This document shows positions 18,963 through 28,450 of a DNA stretch of 64,000 bases, piece after piece. Source of the stretch: Planomicrobium sp. Y74 (GTDB lineage Bacteria > Bacillota > Bacilli > Bacillales_A > Planococcaceae); contig NZ_RCWH01000002.1 in assembly GCF_003668635.1 (NCBI RefSeq), positions 372,001-436,000 on the forward strand. The letters are read 5' to 3'. The notes under the pieces were generated by a model. That model was not told the DNA's origin. It made no database searches and worked only from the letters and a program-made list of their open reading frames with translations. The stretch's first letter is position 1; each line of letters starts with the position of its first letter. Position numbers and translations under genes: made by a program.

Positions 18963-21110
18963 ATGACCAAACCCGATTTTTCCAAAGTCGATTTGAAAAA
19001 ATTCACCATTAATAATAGTGAAAGCTTATCTGAAGATGCCTTCCTGACAAATGAAGGGATTTCCATAAAGCCGGTATATTCTGCAGAAGATACTGAGGGA
19101 GTTGCAGATTCGTTGCCAGGGTATGCTCCGTATATACGCGGACCATATCCAACCATGTACGCTTCCAGACCATGGACAGTACGCCAATATGCAGGGTTTT
19201 CAACAGCAGAAGAAAGCAATGCTTTTTATCGCCGCAATCTGGCGATGGGGCAAAAAGGATTATCCGTCGCCTTCGATCTGGCTACACACCGCGGCTACGA
19301 TTCTGACCACCCGCGTGTGGTCGGTGACGTGGGAAAAGCCGGCGTAGCAATCGACAGTGTGGAAGATATGAAAATACTGTTCGACGGCATCCCGCTTGAT
19401 AAAATGTCCGTCTCCATGACAATGAACGGAGCAGTCCTGCCGATTATGGCATTTTTCATCGTAGCGGCTGAGGAGCAGGGTGTTACGCCGGACCAATTGG
19501 CCGGCACGATTCAGAATGATATTTTGAAAGAGTATATGGTGCGCAACACATATATCTATCCTCCTGCAATGTCGATGAAAATCATTGCGGATATTTTCGA
19601 ATATACATCCCGGAAAATGCCGAAATTCAATTCAATTTCAATTTCCGGATATCATATTCAGGAAGCTGGAGCTACCGCGGATATTGAACTGGCCTATACA
19701 CTTGCTGACGGATTGGAATATGTGCGGACCGGCTTGAAAGCGGGCATCGGCATCGATTCATTTGCTCCCCGGTTGTCGTTTTTCTGGGGAATCGGCATGA
19801 ATTACTTCATGGAAGTGGCAAAAATGCGCGCTGCTCGTGAAATCTGGGCCAAAATGATGAAGTCGTTTGATCCGCAGAACCCGAAATCTCTGGCACTCCG
19901 TACACATTCCCAAACTTCCGGCTGGAGCCTTACTGAGCAGGATCCATTCAATAATGTCACCCGTACTTTGCTCGAAGCGAACGCAGCTGCGATGGGGCAT
20001 ACGCAATCGCTGCATACCAATGCACTTGACGAAGCGATAGCTTTGCCGACAGATTTCTCTGCCCGCATTGCCCGTAATACGCAGCTGTTTTTACAGGAAG
20101 AAACAGGAATGACCAGTGTCATCGATCCATGGGGCGGTTCTTTCTATGTAGAGAGCCTGACAAAGCAATTGACCGACAAAGCCTGGGAATTGATTGAAGA
20201 AGTCGAAGAGCTCGGCGGTATGGCAAAAGCAATCGAAACCGGCTTGCCGAAAATGCGGATTGAAGAAGCGGCAGCGAAAAAGCAGGCGCAGATCGATTCC
20301 GGCGAAGAATCGATTATCGGAGTCAACCGCTACCGTCTTGACCAGGAAGATCCGATTGATATCTTGAATATCGATAATACGTTGGTGCGCAAGAAGCAGA
20401 TTGAACGCATCGAGATGGCGAAAGCGAAAAGAGACAGTGACAAAGTAAAACAGGCACTCGACGAGCTCACAGCTGCAGCTAAAGAAGGAAATGAAAATAT
20501 TCTTGAATGTGCTGTAAAAGCCGCCCGTGAACGTGCGACACTCGGTGAAATATCCGATGCAATCGAACTCGCATCAGGCAGACATAAGGCGGTGATCCGT
20601 TCAGTGAGCGGGGTATACAGTTCAAACTTCTCCAACCAGCAGGAAATTGAAACCGTTAAGGAAATGACGGAAGACTTTATTGAAAATGAAGGCCGCAGAC
20701 CGCGTATTCTAGTCGCCAAAATGGGCCAGGACGGACACGACCGCGGTGCGAAGATTATTGCGACGGCCTTTGCTGACCTTGGCTTTGATGTAGATATCGG
20801 GCCGCTGTTCCAGACTCCTGCCGAAACGGCCCAGCAAGCGGCTGAAAATGATGTTCATGTGATCGGTGTGAGTTCACTCGCAGCAGGTCACCGTACATTG
20901 GTGCCGGACCTTGCAGCCGAACTGAAAAAATTGGGACGTGAAGATATTTTGATTGTAGTAGGCGGAGTAATACCTGCACAGGATTATGAATTCCTGCGCA
21001 ACAACGGAGCAAGTGCCATTTTCGGACCTGGTACGGTGATTCCGGTCGCTGCCCAAAAAGTGATAGAAGAAATCTATGTACGCCTCGGATACGAGGAAGT
21101 GGCGGACTGA
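18963..21110 (+). CDS. mutB: Methylmalonyl-CoA mutase large (catalytic) subunit
   Basis: The 715-residue enzyme isomerises (R)-methylmalonyl-CoA to succinyl-CoA by radical chemistry with adenosylcobalamin. The barrel domain spans about 40-560. The C-terminal B12 domain has the cobalt-ligand motif DGHDRG near 600, followed by the SSLAAGH and VVGGVIP segments. The stop overlaps the meaB start by one base (TGATG). Confidence 0.97.
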   Translation: MTKPDFSKVDLKKFTINNSESLSEDAFLTNEGISIKPVYSAEDTEGVADSLPGYAPYIRGPYPTMYASRPWTVRQYAGFSTAEESNAFYRRNLAMGQKGLSVAFDLATHRGYDSDHPRVVGDVGKAGVAIDSVEDMKILFDGIPLDKMSVSMTMNGAVLPIMAFFIVAAEEQGVTPDQLAGTIQNDILKEYMVRNTYIYPPAMSMKIIADIFEYTSRKMPKFNSISISGYHIQEAGATADIELAYTLADGLEYVRTGLKAGIGIDSFAPRLSFFWGIGMNYFMEVAKMRAAREIWAKMMKSFDPQNPKSLALRTHSQTSGWSLTEQDPFNNVTRTLLEANAAAMGHTQSLHTNALDEAIALPTDFSARIARNTQLFLQEETGMTSVIDPWGGSFYVESLTKQLTDKAWELIEEVEELGGMAKAIETGLPKMRIEEAAAKKQAQIDSGEESIIGVNRYRLDQEDPIDILNIDNTLVRKKQIERIEMAKAKRDSDKVKQALDELTAAAKEGNENILECAVKAARERATLGEISDAIELASGRHKAVIRSVSGVYSSNFSNQQEIETVKEMTEDFIENEGRRPRILVAKMGQDGHDRGAKIIATAFADLGFDVDIGPLFQTPAETAQQAAENDVHVIGVSSLAAGHRTLVPDLAAELKKLGREDILIVVGGVIPAQDYEFLRNNGASAIFGPGTVIPVAAQKVIEEIYVRLGYEEVAD

Positions 21111-22177
21111 TGGAGCGCAACAACGGCTCTAGACGTGTCATGAATGGTGTGAATGCTGCGCATGACGGCATGGCGCCGGCGCCCCGGAAAAAATTCAAAA
21201 AGCCGGAAAAGAAGAATTTGAATATCGAAGAAATAGCTGAAGGTGTGAAAAGCGGTTCCCGTTTGCATCTCGGTAAAGCCATCACTTTGCTGGAAAGTTC
21301 CAACCCATCCGATAAAAGAGATGGGCAGGCTCTGTTGAACAATCTTTTGCCGTCCACCGGCAACAGCCTTCGTATCGGTATAACAGGAGTGCCGGGTGCC
21401 GGTAAAAGCACATTCATCGAAACCTTCGGTGAAATGCTTACCGGTCTGGATTTCCGTGTAGCGGTATTAGCCATCGACCCGAGTTCATCTGTTACAGGCG
21501 GCAGCATCCTTGGTGACAAAACCAGGATGGAGCAGCTGGCTAAAAACCCGAGAGCCTTTATTCGACCTTCACCGACAGCCGGAACGCTTGGCGGCGTCCA
21601 TAAAAAAACCCGTGAAACGATGCTGGTTTGCGAAGCTGCCGGGTATGACGTCATTCTGGTGGAAACGGTAGGTGTCGGGCAGAGTGAAACCTTGGTCCGG
21701 GGAATGGTTGATATGTTCCTGCTGCTTGTTCTGACAGGAGCAGGCGACGAACTGCAGGGAATGAAAAAAGGAATTCTGGAGCTGGCAGATGCCATTCTTG
21801 TCCATAAAGCTGATAGCGGGAATCTACCTTTAGCGGAAAAAACGGTGAGGGAATATAAGCAGATGCTGCATTTCCTGCAGCCGGCAACCGAAAATTGGAA
21901 AACACGTGCCCTTCCTGTTTCTTCTATTGAAAACAATGGAATCCAGGATGTCTGGGAAATGGCAAAAGAATTTGAATCCACTGCCAAAGAAAACGGTATT
22001 TTCAATAAGCGCAGACAAACCCAGACGAAGGATTGGTTCCGCTCGATGATTACAGACGAATTGTACGGCAGATTTTTCGAAGCCCCTGACAAACGCCGTT
22101 TGGTCAAAGATCTGGAGCAGCAAATACTGGCTGAAAAATTGACAGTTGCACAGGCCATCCAGGAATTATTCGAGTAA
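21110..22177 (+). CDS. meaB: MeaB/ArgK-type GTPase chaperone of methylmalonyl-CoA mutase
   Basis: The 355-residue G3E GTPase protects and loads cobalamin on the mutase. Walker A GVPGAGKST is near residue 92 and ETVGVGQSE near 185. The G4 guanine-specificity motif reads HKAD (H232-D235) instead of the usual NKAD, which may alter nucleotide selectivity. It is co-translated with mutB. The name ArgK is historical. Confidence 0.93.
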   Translation: MERNNGSRRVMNGVNAAHDGMAPAPRKKFKKPEKKNLNIEEIAEGVKSGSRLHLGKAITLLESSNPSDKRDGQALLNNLLPSTGNSLRIGITGVPGAGKSTFIETFGEMLTGLDFRVAVLAIDPSSSVTGGSILGDKTRMEQLAKNPRAFIRPSPTAGTLGGVHKKTRETMLVCEAAGYDVILVETVGVGQSETLVRGMVDMFLLLVLTGAGDELQGMKKGILELADAILVHKADSGNLPLAEKTVREYKQMLHFLQPATENWKTRALPVSSIENNGIQDVWEMAKEFESTAKENGIFNKRRQTQTKDWFRSMITDELYGRFFEAPDKRRLVKDLEQQILAEKLTVAQAIQELFE

Positions 22178-22241
22178 GCTTTTTTGCAGAACGCGCCAAC
22201 ACCTGCTATGATTATTACAGATAATAGAAGGAGTGATAGCA

Positions 22242-22682
22242 TTGAGTATGGATTTTAATTTCCTTATGAATGATATAGCAACACAAGCCCGTAAAGAACT
22301 TACCGACGGTGGCTATAAAGAACTGACAACGCCTGAAGATGTTAACGAGGCATTGACTCAACCGGGTACAAGCCTTGTCATGATTAACTCGGTATGCGGA
22401 TGCGCTGGCGGCATCGCAAGACCTGCGGCGCTTCACGCAGTGCATTACGATAAACGCCCGGATAACCTTTACACGGTTTTTGCTGGACAGGACAAAGAAG
22501 CAACTGCGCAGGCACGCGCAATATTCGGTGACGACCACTTGCCGTCATCTCCATCTTTCGCTATCGTTAAAGATGGAAAAATGGTGGATGAAATTGGACG
22601 CCACGAAATTGAAGGCCATGATCCAATGTCAGTAATTACTCATATTCAGGCATTGTTTGAAGAGCATTGCAACGAAATCTAA
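22242..22682 (+). CDS. brxB: Bacilliredoxin BrxB (YqiW/YphP family)
   Basis: The 146-residue thioredoxin-fold protein has a CGC active site ([12 protein letters not shown]). Bacilliredoxins remove bacillithiol from mixed disulfides on proteins. The start is placed at TTG 22242 because AGAAGGAG is 8 bases upstream; a GTG at 22233 overlaps the ribosome site and an ATG lies at 22248. The context yqiW-yqjA matches B. subtilis. Confidence 0.92.
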   Translation: MSMDFNFLMNDIATQARKELTDGGYKELTTPEDVNEALTQPGTSLVMINSVCGCAGGIARPAALHAVHYDKRPDNLYTVFAGQDKEATAQARAIFGDDHLPSSPSFAIVKDGKMVDEIGRHEIEGHDPMSVITHIQALFEEHCNEI

Positions 22683-22690
22683 AAAGAAAA

Positions 22691-22717
22691 TGCCCCTCAA
22701 AAAGGGGCGTTTTTTTA
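22691..22717 (+). terminator. Terminator after brxB
   Basis: GCCCCT (22692-22697) pairs with AGGGGC (22703-22708), followed by a seven-T tract. Confidence 0.88.
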
Positions 22718-22743
22718 TGTGGGAATAAGAGGGGGCGAGGAAT

Positions 22744-23727
22744 CTGAAACTTAAAAGACTATCGATCGGCTACCGCACATTGAAAACTGCTGTCGGTGTC
22801 ATCCTCGCGATTTCACTGGCGCAATTGCTGCATCTCGAATTTTTCGTATCTGCAGGAATTCTGACAATCCTTTGCATTCAGCCGACAAAGAAGCGCTCGA
22901 TCCGTGCCGCTCTTTCAAGATTCATAGCGAGTCTTATCGCAATTGGCTATGCCTCTGTCTTTCTGGAAGGAATCGCTTACCATCCGGTCGTAGTCGGTTT
23001 AATGATCCTATTGTTCATACCGGTGCTTGTAAGCCTTCGGTTTGCTGATGGTTTCGTATCAAGTTCCGTTATCATTTTTCATATCTACAGTGCCGGTAAT
23101 TTGACTGGAAGTCTGATCTTGAATGAAATACTGCTTATGGTAGTCGGATTTGGAACTGCTTTGCTGGTCAATATGTACATGCCGAGCATCGAAAAGAAAT
23201 TGGACGATTACCGTTATCAAATAGAATTGCTGTATGCTAAAATCCTTCACGAAATGGCTGTTTATCTGAAAGATGGCAAGAGCGACTGGGATGGCAAAGA
23301 GTTGATGGAAACTGAAGAATTATTGGGCAAAGCAAAAGCTTTGGCATATCAGGACGTAGAGAACCACGTCACCCGGCTCGAAAACAAATACTACCGGTAT
23401 TTCGATATGCGCCAGGATCAATTTGAAATCATTGAGCGCATTCTGCCCAAAATTTCTACTTTGCCGGTCCTTGTTAAACATGCCCAATTGATAGCGGATT
23501 TCCTCAACGATCTGGCGGACCATGTCCATGCCGGCAATACCGCTTACCATTACCTAGATAAGCTGGAAGTTGTGAAGAAGGAATTTTCCCTGCTGCCGCT
23601 GCCGAAAAGCCATAAAGAATTCCAGTCGATGGCTGCCTTATACCAAGTGATCGAAGAATTGGATTCCTATCTGGAAATAAAACAATCCTATAGAGGTTTT
23701 ACAAACAAGAAAACGGCCGAGGAGTAA
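22744..23727 (+). CDS. YqjA-like membrane protein, aromatic acid exporter (ArAE/FUSC) family
   Basis: The N-terminal half has four to five hydrophobic helices (to about residue 140), then a cytoplasmic helical C-terminal half, as in YqjA-type FUSC proteins. The transported substrate is unknown. The conserved N-terminal GYRTLKTAVG begins before the first ATG/TTG/GTG with a ribosome site. A CTG at 22744 lies 8 bases after AGGGGG and gives 327 residues; TTG at 22780 gives 315 residues but no Shine-Dalgarno. I therefore propose a CTG start. Confidence 0.8.
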   Translation: MKLKRLSIGYRTLKTAVGVILAISLAQLLHLEFFVSAGILTILCIQPTKKRSIRAALSRFIASLIAIGYASVFLEGIAYHPVVVGLMILLFIPVLVSLRFADGFVSSSVIIFHIYSAGNLTGSLILNEILLMVVGFGTALLVNMYMPSIEKKLDDYRYQIELLYAKILHEMAVYLKDGKSDWDGKELMETEELLGKAKALAYQDVENHVTRLENKYYRYFDMRQDQFEIIERILPKISTLPVLVKHAQLIADFLNDLADHVHAGNTAYHYLDKLEVVKKEFSLLPLPKSHKEFQSMAALYQVIEELDSYLEIKQSYRGFTNKKTAEE

Positions 23728-23744
23728 TCTCCCAGGCCGTTTTT
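23710..23744. terminator. Bidirectional terminator between yqjA and the Prli42-like gene
   Basis: AAAACGGCC..GGAG pairs with CTCC..GGCCGTTTTT around the yqjA stop codon. It lies between convergent genes. Confidence 0.85.
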
Positions 23745-23758
23745 GTGTTCAGAATTTA

Positions 23759-23854
23759 TTAAAGCACAAAGCTTAATCCCATCATTAAGCTGGACAGAAG
23801 CATTAGGGCAACCATAGCGTAGACGATGACTTTGCGGAATGTTTGATTTCTCAT
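23759..23854 (-). CDS. Prli42-like stressosome miniprotein
   Basis: A 31-residue single-pass membrane peptide begins MRNQTFRKVIVYAMVALM and ends in a hydrophobic segment with SSLMMGLSFVL. Size, basic N-terminus and helix resemble Listeria Prli42, the membrane anchor of the stressosome. AGGAG lies 11 bases before the ATG. Similar tiny genes lie in the yqj region of other Bacilli. Assignment rests on resemblance only. Confidence 0.72.
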   Translation of the reverse strand: MRNQTFRKVIVYAMVALMLLSSLMMGLSFVL

Positions 23855-24020
23855 TAGCAGATAATCTCCTTTATGTGCATTTGAACTTGTAGGTAGAATA
23901 ACATAATTCTCTGTAATTTTGAAGAGGCAAGTGCTTTACGCCAAATATTCTTCAACAACTAGAGTTTTTGTCCTTGAATCGGTACAATAAGAAGGAAGCA
24001 AAAAGAAGGTGGGATTAAAG

Positions 24021-24419
24021 ATGAAGAAAGTTGATCATATCGGAATCGCCGTACGAAACCTGGATGAAGTTCTTCCTTATTACACGGAAACGCTTGGCTG
24101 TCCGCTGTTAAAAATCGAGGAAGTCGAATCTGAGCGTGTGCGTGTGGCATTTATCGATGCGGGCAACATCAAATTGGAGTTGCTGGAACCGATGGACGAC
24201 AGCAGCGCAATCCATAAATTCCTTGAGACAAAAGGGGAAGGTATTCACCACATCGCTTTTGGTGTCGAAAACATCGAGCAGCGCATGGATGAGTTGAAGG
24301 AAAAAGGCGTCCGTTTGCTGAATGAGCAGCCGAAAAATGGTGCAGGCGGAGCTTTAGTCGCTTTCATGCATCCGAAATCATCAAATGGCGTGCTGTATGA
24401 ATTGTGTCAGAAACAGTAG
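24021..24419 (+). CDS. mce: Methylmalonyl-CoA epimerase
   Basis: The 132-residue vicinal-oxygen-chelate protein interconverts (S)- and (R)-methylmalonyl-CoA, linking carboxylation to the mutase. HIGIAVRNL at the start supplies the first metal histidine, GIHHIAFGVEN the second, and the C-terminal LYELCQ a metal glutamate. ATG at 24021 is preferred over GTG 24009, because AGAAGGTGG lies upstream at the right distance. The carboxyltransferase gene follows after 20 bases. Confidence 0.93.
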   Translation: MKKVDHIGIAVRNLDEVLPYYTETLGCPLLKIEEVESERVRVAFIDAGNIKLELLEPMDDSSAIHKFLETKGEGIHHIAFGVENIEQRMDELKEKGVRLLNEQPKNGAGGALVAFMHPKSSNGVLYELCQKQ

Positions 24420-24439
24420 ATAAGGGGTGTTAGTCTAGT

Positions 24440-25981
24440 ATGGATATCTATGAAAGAATAAATGAATTATACGACCGCAAACGCAAAATTGAGCTTGGCG
24501 GCGGAGAAGAAAGAATTGACAAACAGCACGAAAAAGGCAAATTGACTGCCCGTGAGCGTATCGATTTGCTAGTTGATGAAGGGTCTTTTGTCGAGTTAAC
24601 CCCATTTGTCGAACACCGGACGGTTGATTTCGACATGGCTGAAGGTCCTGGCGAAGGTGTTGTAACAGGATACGGTAAAGTTGACGGCCGTCCAATCTAT
24701 CTGTTTTCACAGGATTTCACCGTTTTTGGCGGGGCCTTGGGTGAAATGCATGCGATGAAAATCGCCAATGTCATGGATCTGGCCGCAAAAAATGGCGCTC
24801 CGTTTATCGGCTTGAATGATTCGGGTGGTGCACGTATTCAGGAAGGCGTACTGTCGCTCGATGGTTACGGCCAAATATTCTATCGCAATTCCATCTATTC
24901 CGGAGTAATCCCTCAGATTTCAGTGATTTTAGGGCCATCTGCCGGCGGCGCTGTTTATTCGCCTGCTATTACTGACTTTGTATTCATGGTCGACAAAACG
25001 AGCCAGATGTTCATAACCGGACCAAAAGTTATTGAAACCGTAACTGGTGAAAAAATTTCCTCCGAAGATTTGGGAGGATCACGTGTACATACTGCCATCA
25101 GCGGCAATGCCCATTTCCGTTCCGAATCGGAAGAAGAAGTACTGAAAATGGTCCGCCGACTGGTTGCCTATTTACCGCAAAATAATCAGGAACTGCCGCC
25201 AAGACTTGAAACAGATGATGATGACGATTACCGTCCGGACCTTGCCGATGTAGTGCCTTACGAAGCCATTCGCCCTTACGATGTGCGTAAAGTGGTTGAA
25301 CAAGTGGTTGATAAAGACAGTTTCATGGAAGTTCAACCGGAGTTTGCCCGCAATATTGTTGTTGGCCTGGCCCGCATCAAAGGTGAAACAGTCGGACTCG
25401 TCTGCAACCAGCCGAAAGTCATGGCTGGCGGACTGGATATCGATTCTTCGGATAAAGCGGCGCGGTTCATCCGGTTCTGTGATTCGTTTAATATACCGTT
25501 GATCACTTTTGAAGATGTTACAGGGTTTTTCCCGGGCATCAAACAGGAGCATGGAGGCATTATCCGCCACGGCGCTAAAATCCTGTATGCTTACTCGGAA
25601 GCGACGGTGCCAAAAATGACTGTCATTCTAAGAAAAGCATACGGTGGAGCCTATGTGGCACTCAATTCAAAATCAATCGGTGCTGACCTGGTTTATTCAT
25701 GGCCGAATGCCGAAATAGCTGTAATGGGGCCGCAAGGAGCTGCGAATATCATTTTCGCACGTGAAATCGCCGCAAGTGATGATCCGGAAGCGACACGTGC
25801 AGCTAAAATCGAAGAATATCGTGTGAAGTTTGCGAATCCATATGTAGCCGCAGCCCGCGGTATGGTGGATGATGTAATCGATCCGCGTGAAACGCGCATT
25901 AAGCTGATCCAGGCTTTGGAAATGATGCGCCACAAGAAAGATTCGCGTCCAGCGAAGAAACATGGCAATATGCCGCTTTAA
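24440..25981 (+). CDS. Acyl-CoA (propionyl-CoA) carboxylase, carboxyltransferase beta subunit
   Basis: The 513-residue protein has paired crotonase-fold carboxyltransferase domains with the acyl-CoA oxyanion segment GPSAGGAVYSPA near 170 and the carboxybiotin-side segment KAYGGAYVALNSK near 395. It matches YqjD/PccB/MmdA proteins. Beside the epimerase and mutase genes, it most likely makes methylmalonyl-CoA from propionyl-CoA. No biotin carboxylase or biotin carrier gene lies in the window, so partners must be encoded elsewhere. Confidence 0.92.
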   Translation: MDIYERINELYDRKRKIELGGGEERIDKQHEKGKLTARERIDLLVDEGSFVELTPFVEHRTVDFDMAEGPGEGVVTGYGKVDGRPIYLFSQDFTVFGGALGEMHAMKIANVMDLAAKNGAPFIGLNDSGGARIQEGVLSLDGYGQIFYRNSIYSGVIPQISVILGPSAGGAVYSPAITDFVFMVDKTSQMFITGPKVIETVTGEKISSEDLGGSRVHTAISGNAHFRSESEEEVLKMVRRLVAYLPQNNQELPPRLETDDDDDYRPDLADVVPYEAIRPYDVRKVVEQVVDKDSFMEVQPEFARNIVVGLARIKGETVGLVCNQPKVMAGGLDIDSSDKAARFIRFCDSFNIPLITFEDVTGFFPGIKQEHGGIIRHGAKILYAYSEATVPKMTVILRKAYGGAYVALNSKSIGADLVYSWPNAEIAVMGPQGAANIIFAREIAASDDPEATRAAKIEEYRVKFANPYVAAARGMVDDVIDPRETRIKLIQALEMMRHKKDSRPAKKHGNMPL

Positions 25982-25999
25982 GGAAAGGATGAGGACCAA

Positions 26000-27118
26000 A
26001 TGCAAAAAGAAAGATTATTGAACGAATTTCTGGAATTGGTTCAAATCAATTCTGAAACTAAAGATGAAGGCCATATTGCTGAAGTATTAAAAGTGAAGCT
26101 TGAAGAGATGGGATTCCATGTCGCGGAAGATGATTCTTCATTGCGCAATGGGCACGGGGCCAATAACCTGGTCGCAACACTTCGCGGAGCGGCATCGAAT
26201 GTGCCTGCCATCTATTTCACGGTGCACATGGATACGGTCGTACCAGGCAACGGAGTGAAACCACAAATCCGCGATGATTATGTATACTCTGGCGGCACCA
26301 CGATTCTTGGTGCGGATGACAAAGCCGGTATAGCTGCGTTATTCGAAATGATTCGCTCCATCCAGGAAGAGCAAATCGAACATGGCGATATCCAATTGGT
26401 CATCACAGCTGGCGAAGAAAGTGGACTGGCTGGTGCCAAGGAGTTCGATTCTTCTTTATTGTTCGCTAAATTCGGCTATGCTGTCGACAGTGATGGCAAG
26501 GTCGGGGGCATCGTGACATCTGCACCCAACCAGGCGAAGCTATGGACGACAATTTATGGAAAAACGGCTCACGCCGGAGTAGCGCCTGAAAAAGGCGTTT
26601 CAGCCATCAATATCGCGGCTAAAGCCATTTCTGCAATGAAGCTGGGGCGGATTGATTCGGAAACGACTGCCAATATCGGACGTTTTGAAGGCGGCAGTGC
26701 GACAAATATTGTGTGCGAAGAAGTGAATATCCTGTCGGAAGCACGCTCGATCCGGGAAGATAAGCTGGCTGCACAGACGGCACATATGGAAAGTGTTTTT
26801 GAAGATACGGCAGAGAGCTTCGGCTGCACGGCTAAAACCGAAGTGAAATTGATGTATCCCGGGTTCCATTTTGAAGAAGACGAACCAGTTGTTGAAATTG
26901 CGAAAAGGGCAGCTGATAAAATTGGTCGCCCATCACCGGTTTTGACAAGCGGTGGAGGCAGTGACGCCAATATTTTCAACGGTTTCGGGATTCCGACAGT
27001 CAATCTTTGCGTCGGATACGAAGAAATTCATACTAAAAATGAACGGATGCCGATTGAAGAACTGGAAAAACTTGCTGAACTTTTGGTCGAAATCATCAAG
27101 GAAACTTCAAGGGTTTAA
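26000..27118 (+). CDS. M20 family metallopeptidase (YqjE, tripeptidase-like)
   Basis: The 372-residue zinc peptidase of the PepT/M20 family has metal and catalytic motifs in order: HMDTVVPG (about 75), LGADDKAG (about 108), GEESGLAG (about 141), VDSDG (about 160), and a C-terminal NLCVGYEEIHTKNE histidine. There is no signal peptide, so it acts in the cytosol on small peptides. GGAAAGGATG precedes the ATG after the carboxyltransferase gene. Confidence 0.9.
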   Translation: MQKERLLNEFLELVQINSETKDEGHIAEVLKVKLEEMGFHVAEDDSSLRNGHGANNLVATLRGAASNVPAIYFTVHMDTVVPGNGVKPQIRDDYVYSGGTTILGADDKAGIAALFEMIRSIQEEQIEHGDIQLVITAGEESGLAGAKEFDSSLLFAKFGYAVDSDGKVGGIVTSAPNQAKLWTTIYGKTAHAGVAPEKGVSAINIAAKAISAMKLGRIDSETTANIGRFEGGSATNIVCEEVNILSEARSIREDKLAAQTAHMESVFEDTAESFGCTAKTEVKLMYPGFHFEEDEPVVEIAKRAADKIGRPSPVLTSGGGSDANIFNGFGIPTVNLCVGYEEIHTKNERMPIEELEKLAELLVEIIKETSRV

Positions 27119-27137
27119 ATGAATAAGTTATCGAAGG

Positions 27138-27171
27138 AAGAGAGAACAGGATGTATGTTCTCTCTTTTTTT
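27138..27171 (+). terminator. Terminator after the M20 peptidase gene
   Basis: AAGAGAGAACA (27138-27148) pairs perfectly with TGTTCTCTCTT (27156-27166), followed by a T tract. Confidence 0.92.
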
Positions 27172-27207
27172 GCTAAAATTAAAAGAAAAACAAAGGGTGC
27201 GATTGTA

Positions 27208-28443
27208 ATGGCTGGCCGAGTTATATTCCATATCGATATGAATAGTTTCTATGCCTCTGTTGAGCAGTCGCATGACCCGACATTAAAAGGGAAAGCCCTC
27301 GCCATTGCTGGAAATCCCAAAGAAAGACGCGGAATCATCGTCACCTGTTCCTATGAGGCGAGAGCCCATGGAATTTATACAACAATGCAGGTGCATGAAG
27401 CGAAACGGAAGTATCCGGAATTGATTTTATTGCCGCCGAATTTCGATCGTTACCGTGCTGCGTCAAAAGCGATGTTCGATATTCTGCGATCCTATACTTC
27501 TCAAGTAGAACCGGTTTCCATCGATGAGGCATATCTGGATGTAACGGAACTGCTTGATGAACGCACAGCGCCAGGTTTAGCGGATGAACTGCAGCAGCGC
27601 ATTAAGGCAGAACTCGATTTACCTTGTTCCATTGGCATCGCACCCAATAAATTCCTTGCGAAAACAGCATCGGATATGAAAAAACCGATGGGCGTCACGA
27701 TTTTACGCAAAAGAGATATTCAAAAAATGCTTTGGCCGCTGCCGGTAATTGAAATGCATGGGATCGGTGACAGTACGGCCGAAAAATTGAAGCGGCTCGG
27801 CATTTTGACAATAGGGGATCTTGCCACTGCGAATCCAGGGTTAATCAAAGAAAAGATGGGCAAAAACGGCATCAGGCTGCAGGCACGCGCTAATGGCATC
27901 GACAGCCGTGAAGTGGATCCGGATTCGATATATGACACGAAAAGTGTCGGAACGTCCACGACTTTGCCAATCGACGAAACAGATGAAGAAAACTTGAAGA
28001 AAATTTTTCGGGAGCTAAGCGATAAAGTGGCCAAACGGCTTGAAGCAAAAGAGTTGGCAGGACCGACAGTCAGTATCCAGACCCGCAGTTCCGATTGGCA
28101 AAACAGGACGCGCAGCACGACTTTGAAAAACACAGTGTGGAAAACGGAAGATATCAACCGTAATGCATGGAATCTGTTTATGAAACATTGGAACGGAGAA
28201 CCGCTGCGCCTGGTGGGCGTGACAGTGTCAAATGTGGTGGATAAAGGTGAAATGACTGAACAATTATCATTGTTTAATTTTCAGGAACATGTAAAAGATG
28301 AGCCGATTCTTGATCTCATGTCAAAACTTGAAAAAAAATTCGGTAAGTCGGTTTTGTCGAAAGGGACAAAGCTGAAAAAAACCAATTATGATTCCAAAAC
28401 CAGTTTCAGTAAAGATTTTCTTGATGATCACGAAAGAAAGTAG
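27208..28443 (+). CDS. dinB: DNA polymerase IV (Y family)
   Basis: The 411-residue translesion polymerase has catalytic acidic residues in FHIDMNSFYASVE and SIDEAYLDVT, then helix-hairpin-helix and little-finger domains. A QLSLF sliding-clamp-binding motif is near residue 355. ATG at 27208 is used because the frame upstream runs into the preceding terminator. No LexA box was found in the short upstream gap. Confidence 0.95.
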   Translation: MAGRVIFHIDMNSFYASVEQSHDPTLKGKALAIAGNPKERRGIIVTCSYEARAHGIYTTMQVHEAKRKYPELILLPPNFDRYRAASKAMFDILRSYTSQVEPVSIDEAYLDVTELLDERTAPGLADELQQRIKAELDLPCSIGIAPNKFLAKTASDMKKPMGVTILRKRDIQKMLWPLPVIEMHGIGDSTAEKLKRLGILTIGDLATANPGLIKEKMGKNGIRLQARANGIDSREVDPDSIYDTKSVGTSTTLPIDETDEENLKKIFRELSDKVAKRLEAKELAGPTVSIQTRSSDWQNRTRSTTLKNTVWKTEDINRNAWNLFMKHWNGEPLRLVGVTVSNVVDKGEMTEQLSLFNFQEHVKDEPILDLMSKLEKKFGKSVLSKGTKLKKTNYDSKTSFSKDFLDDHERK

Positions 28444-28450
28444 GGTATGT

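Noticed and set aside
20755..22242. 495-codon open frame on the minus strand opposite mutB and meaB
   Set aside because: It is a codon-bias shadow of two well-supported genes, low in recognisable motifs and without a ribosome site.
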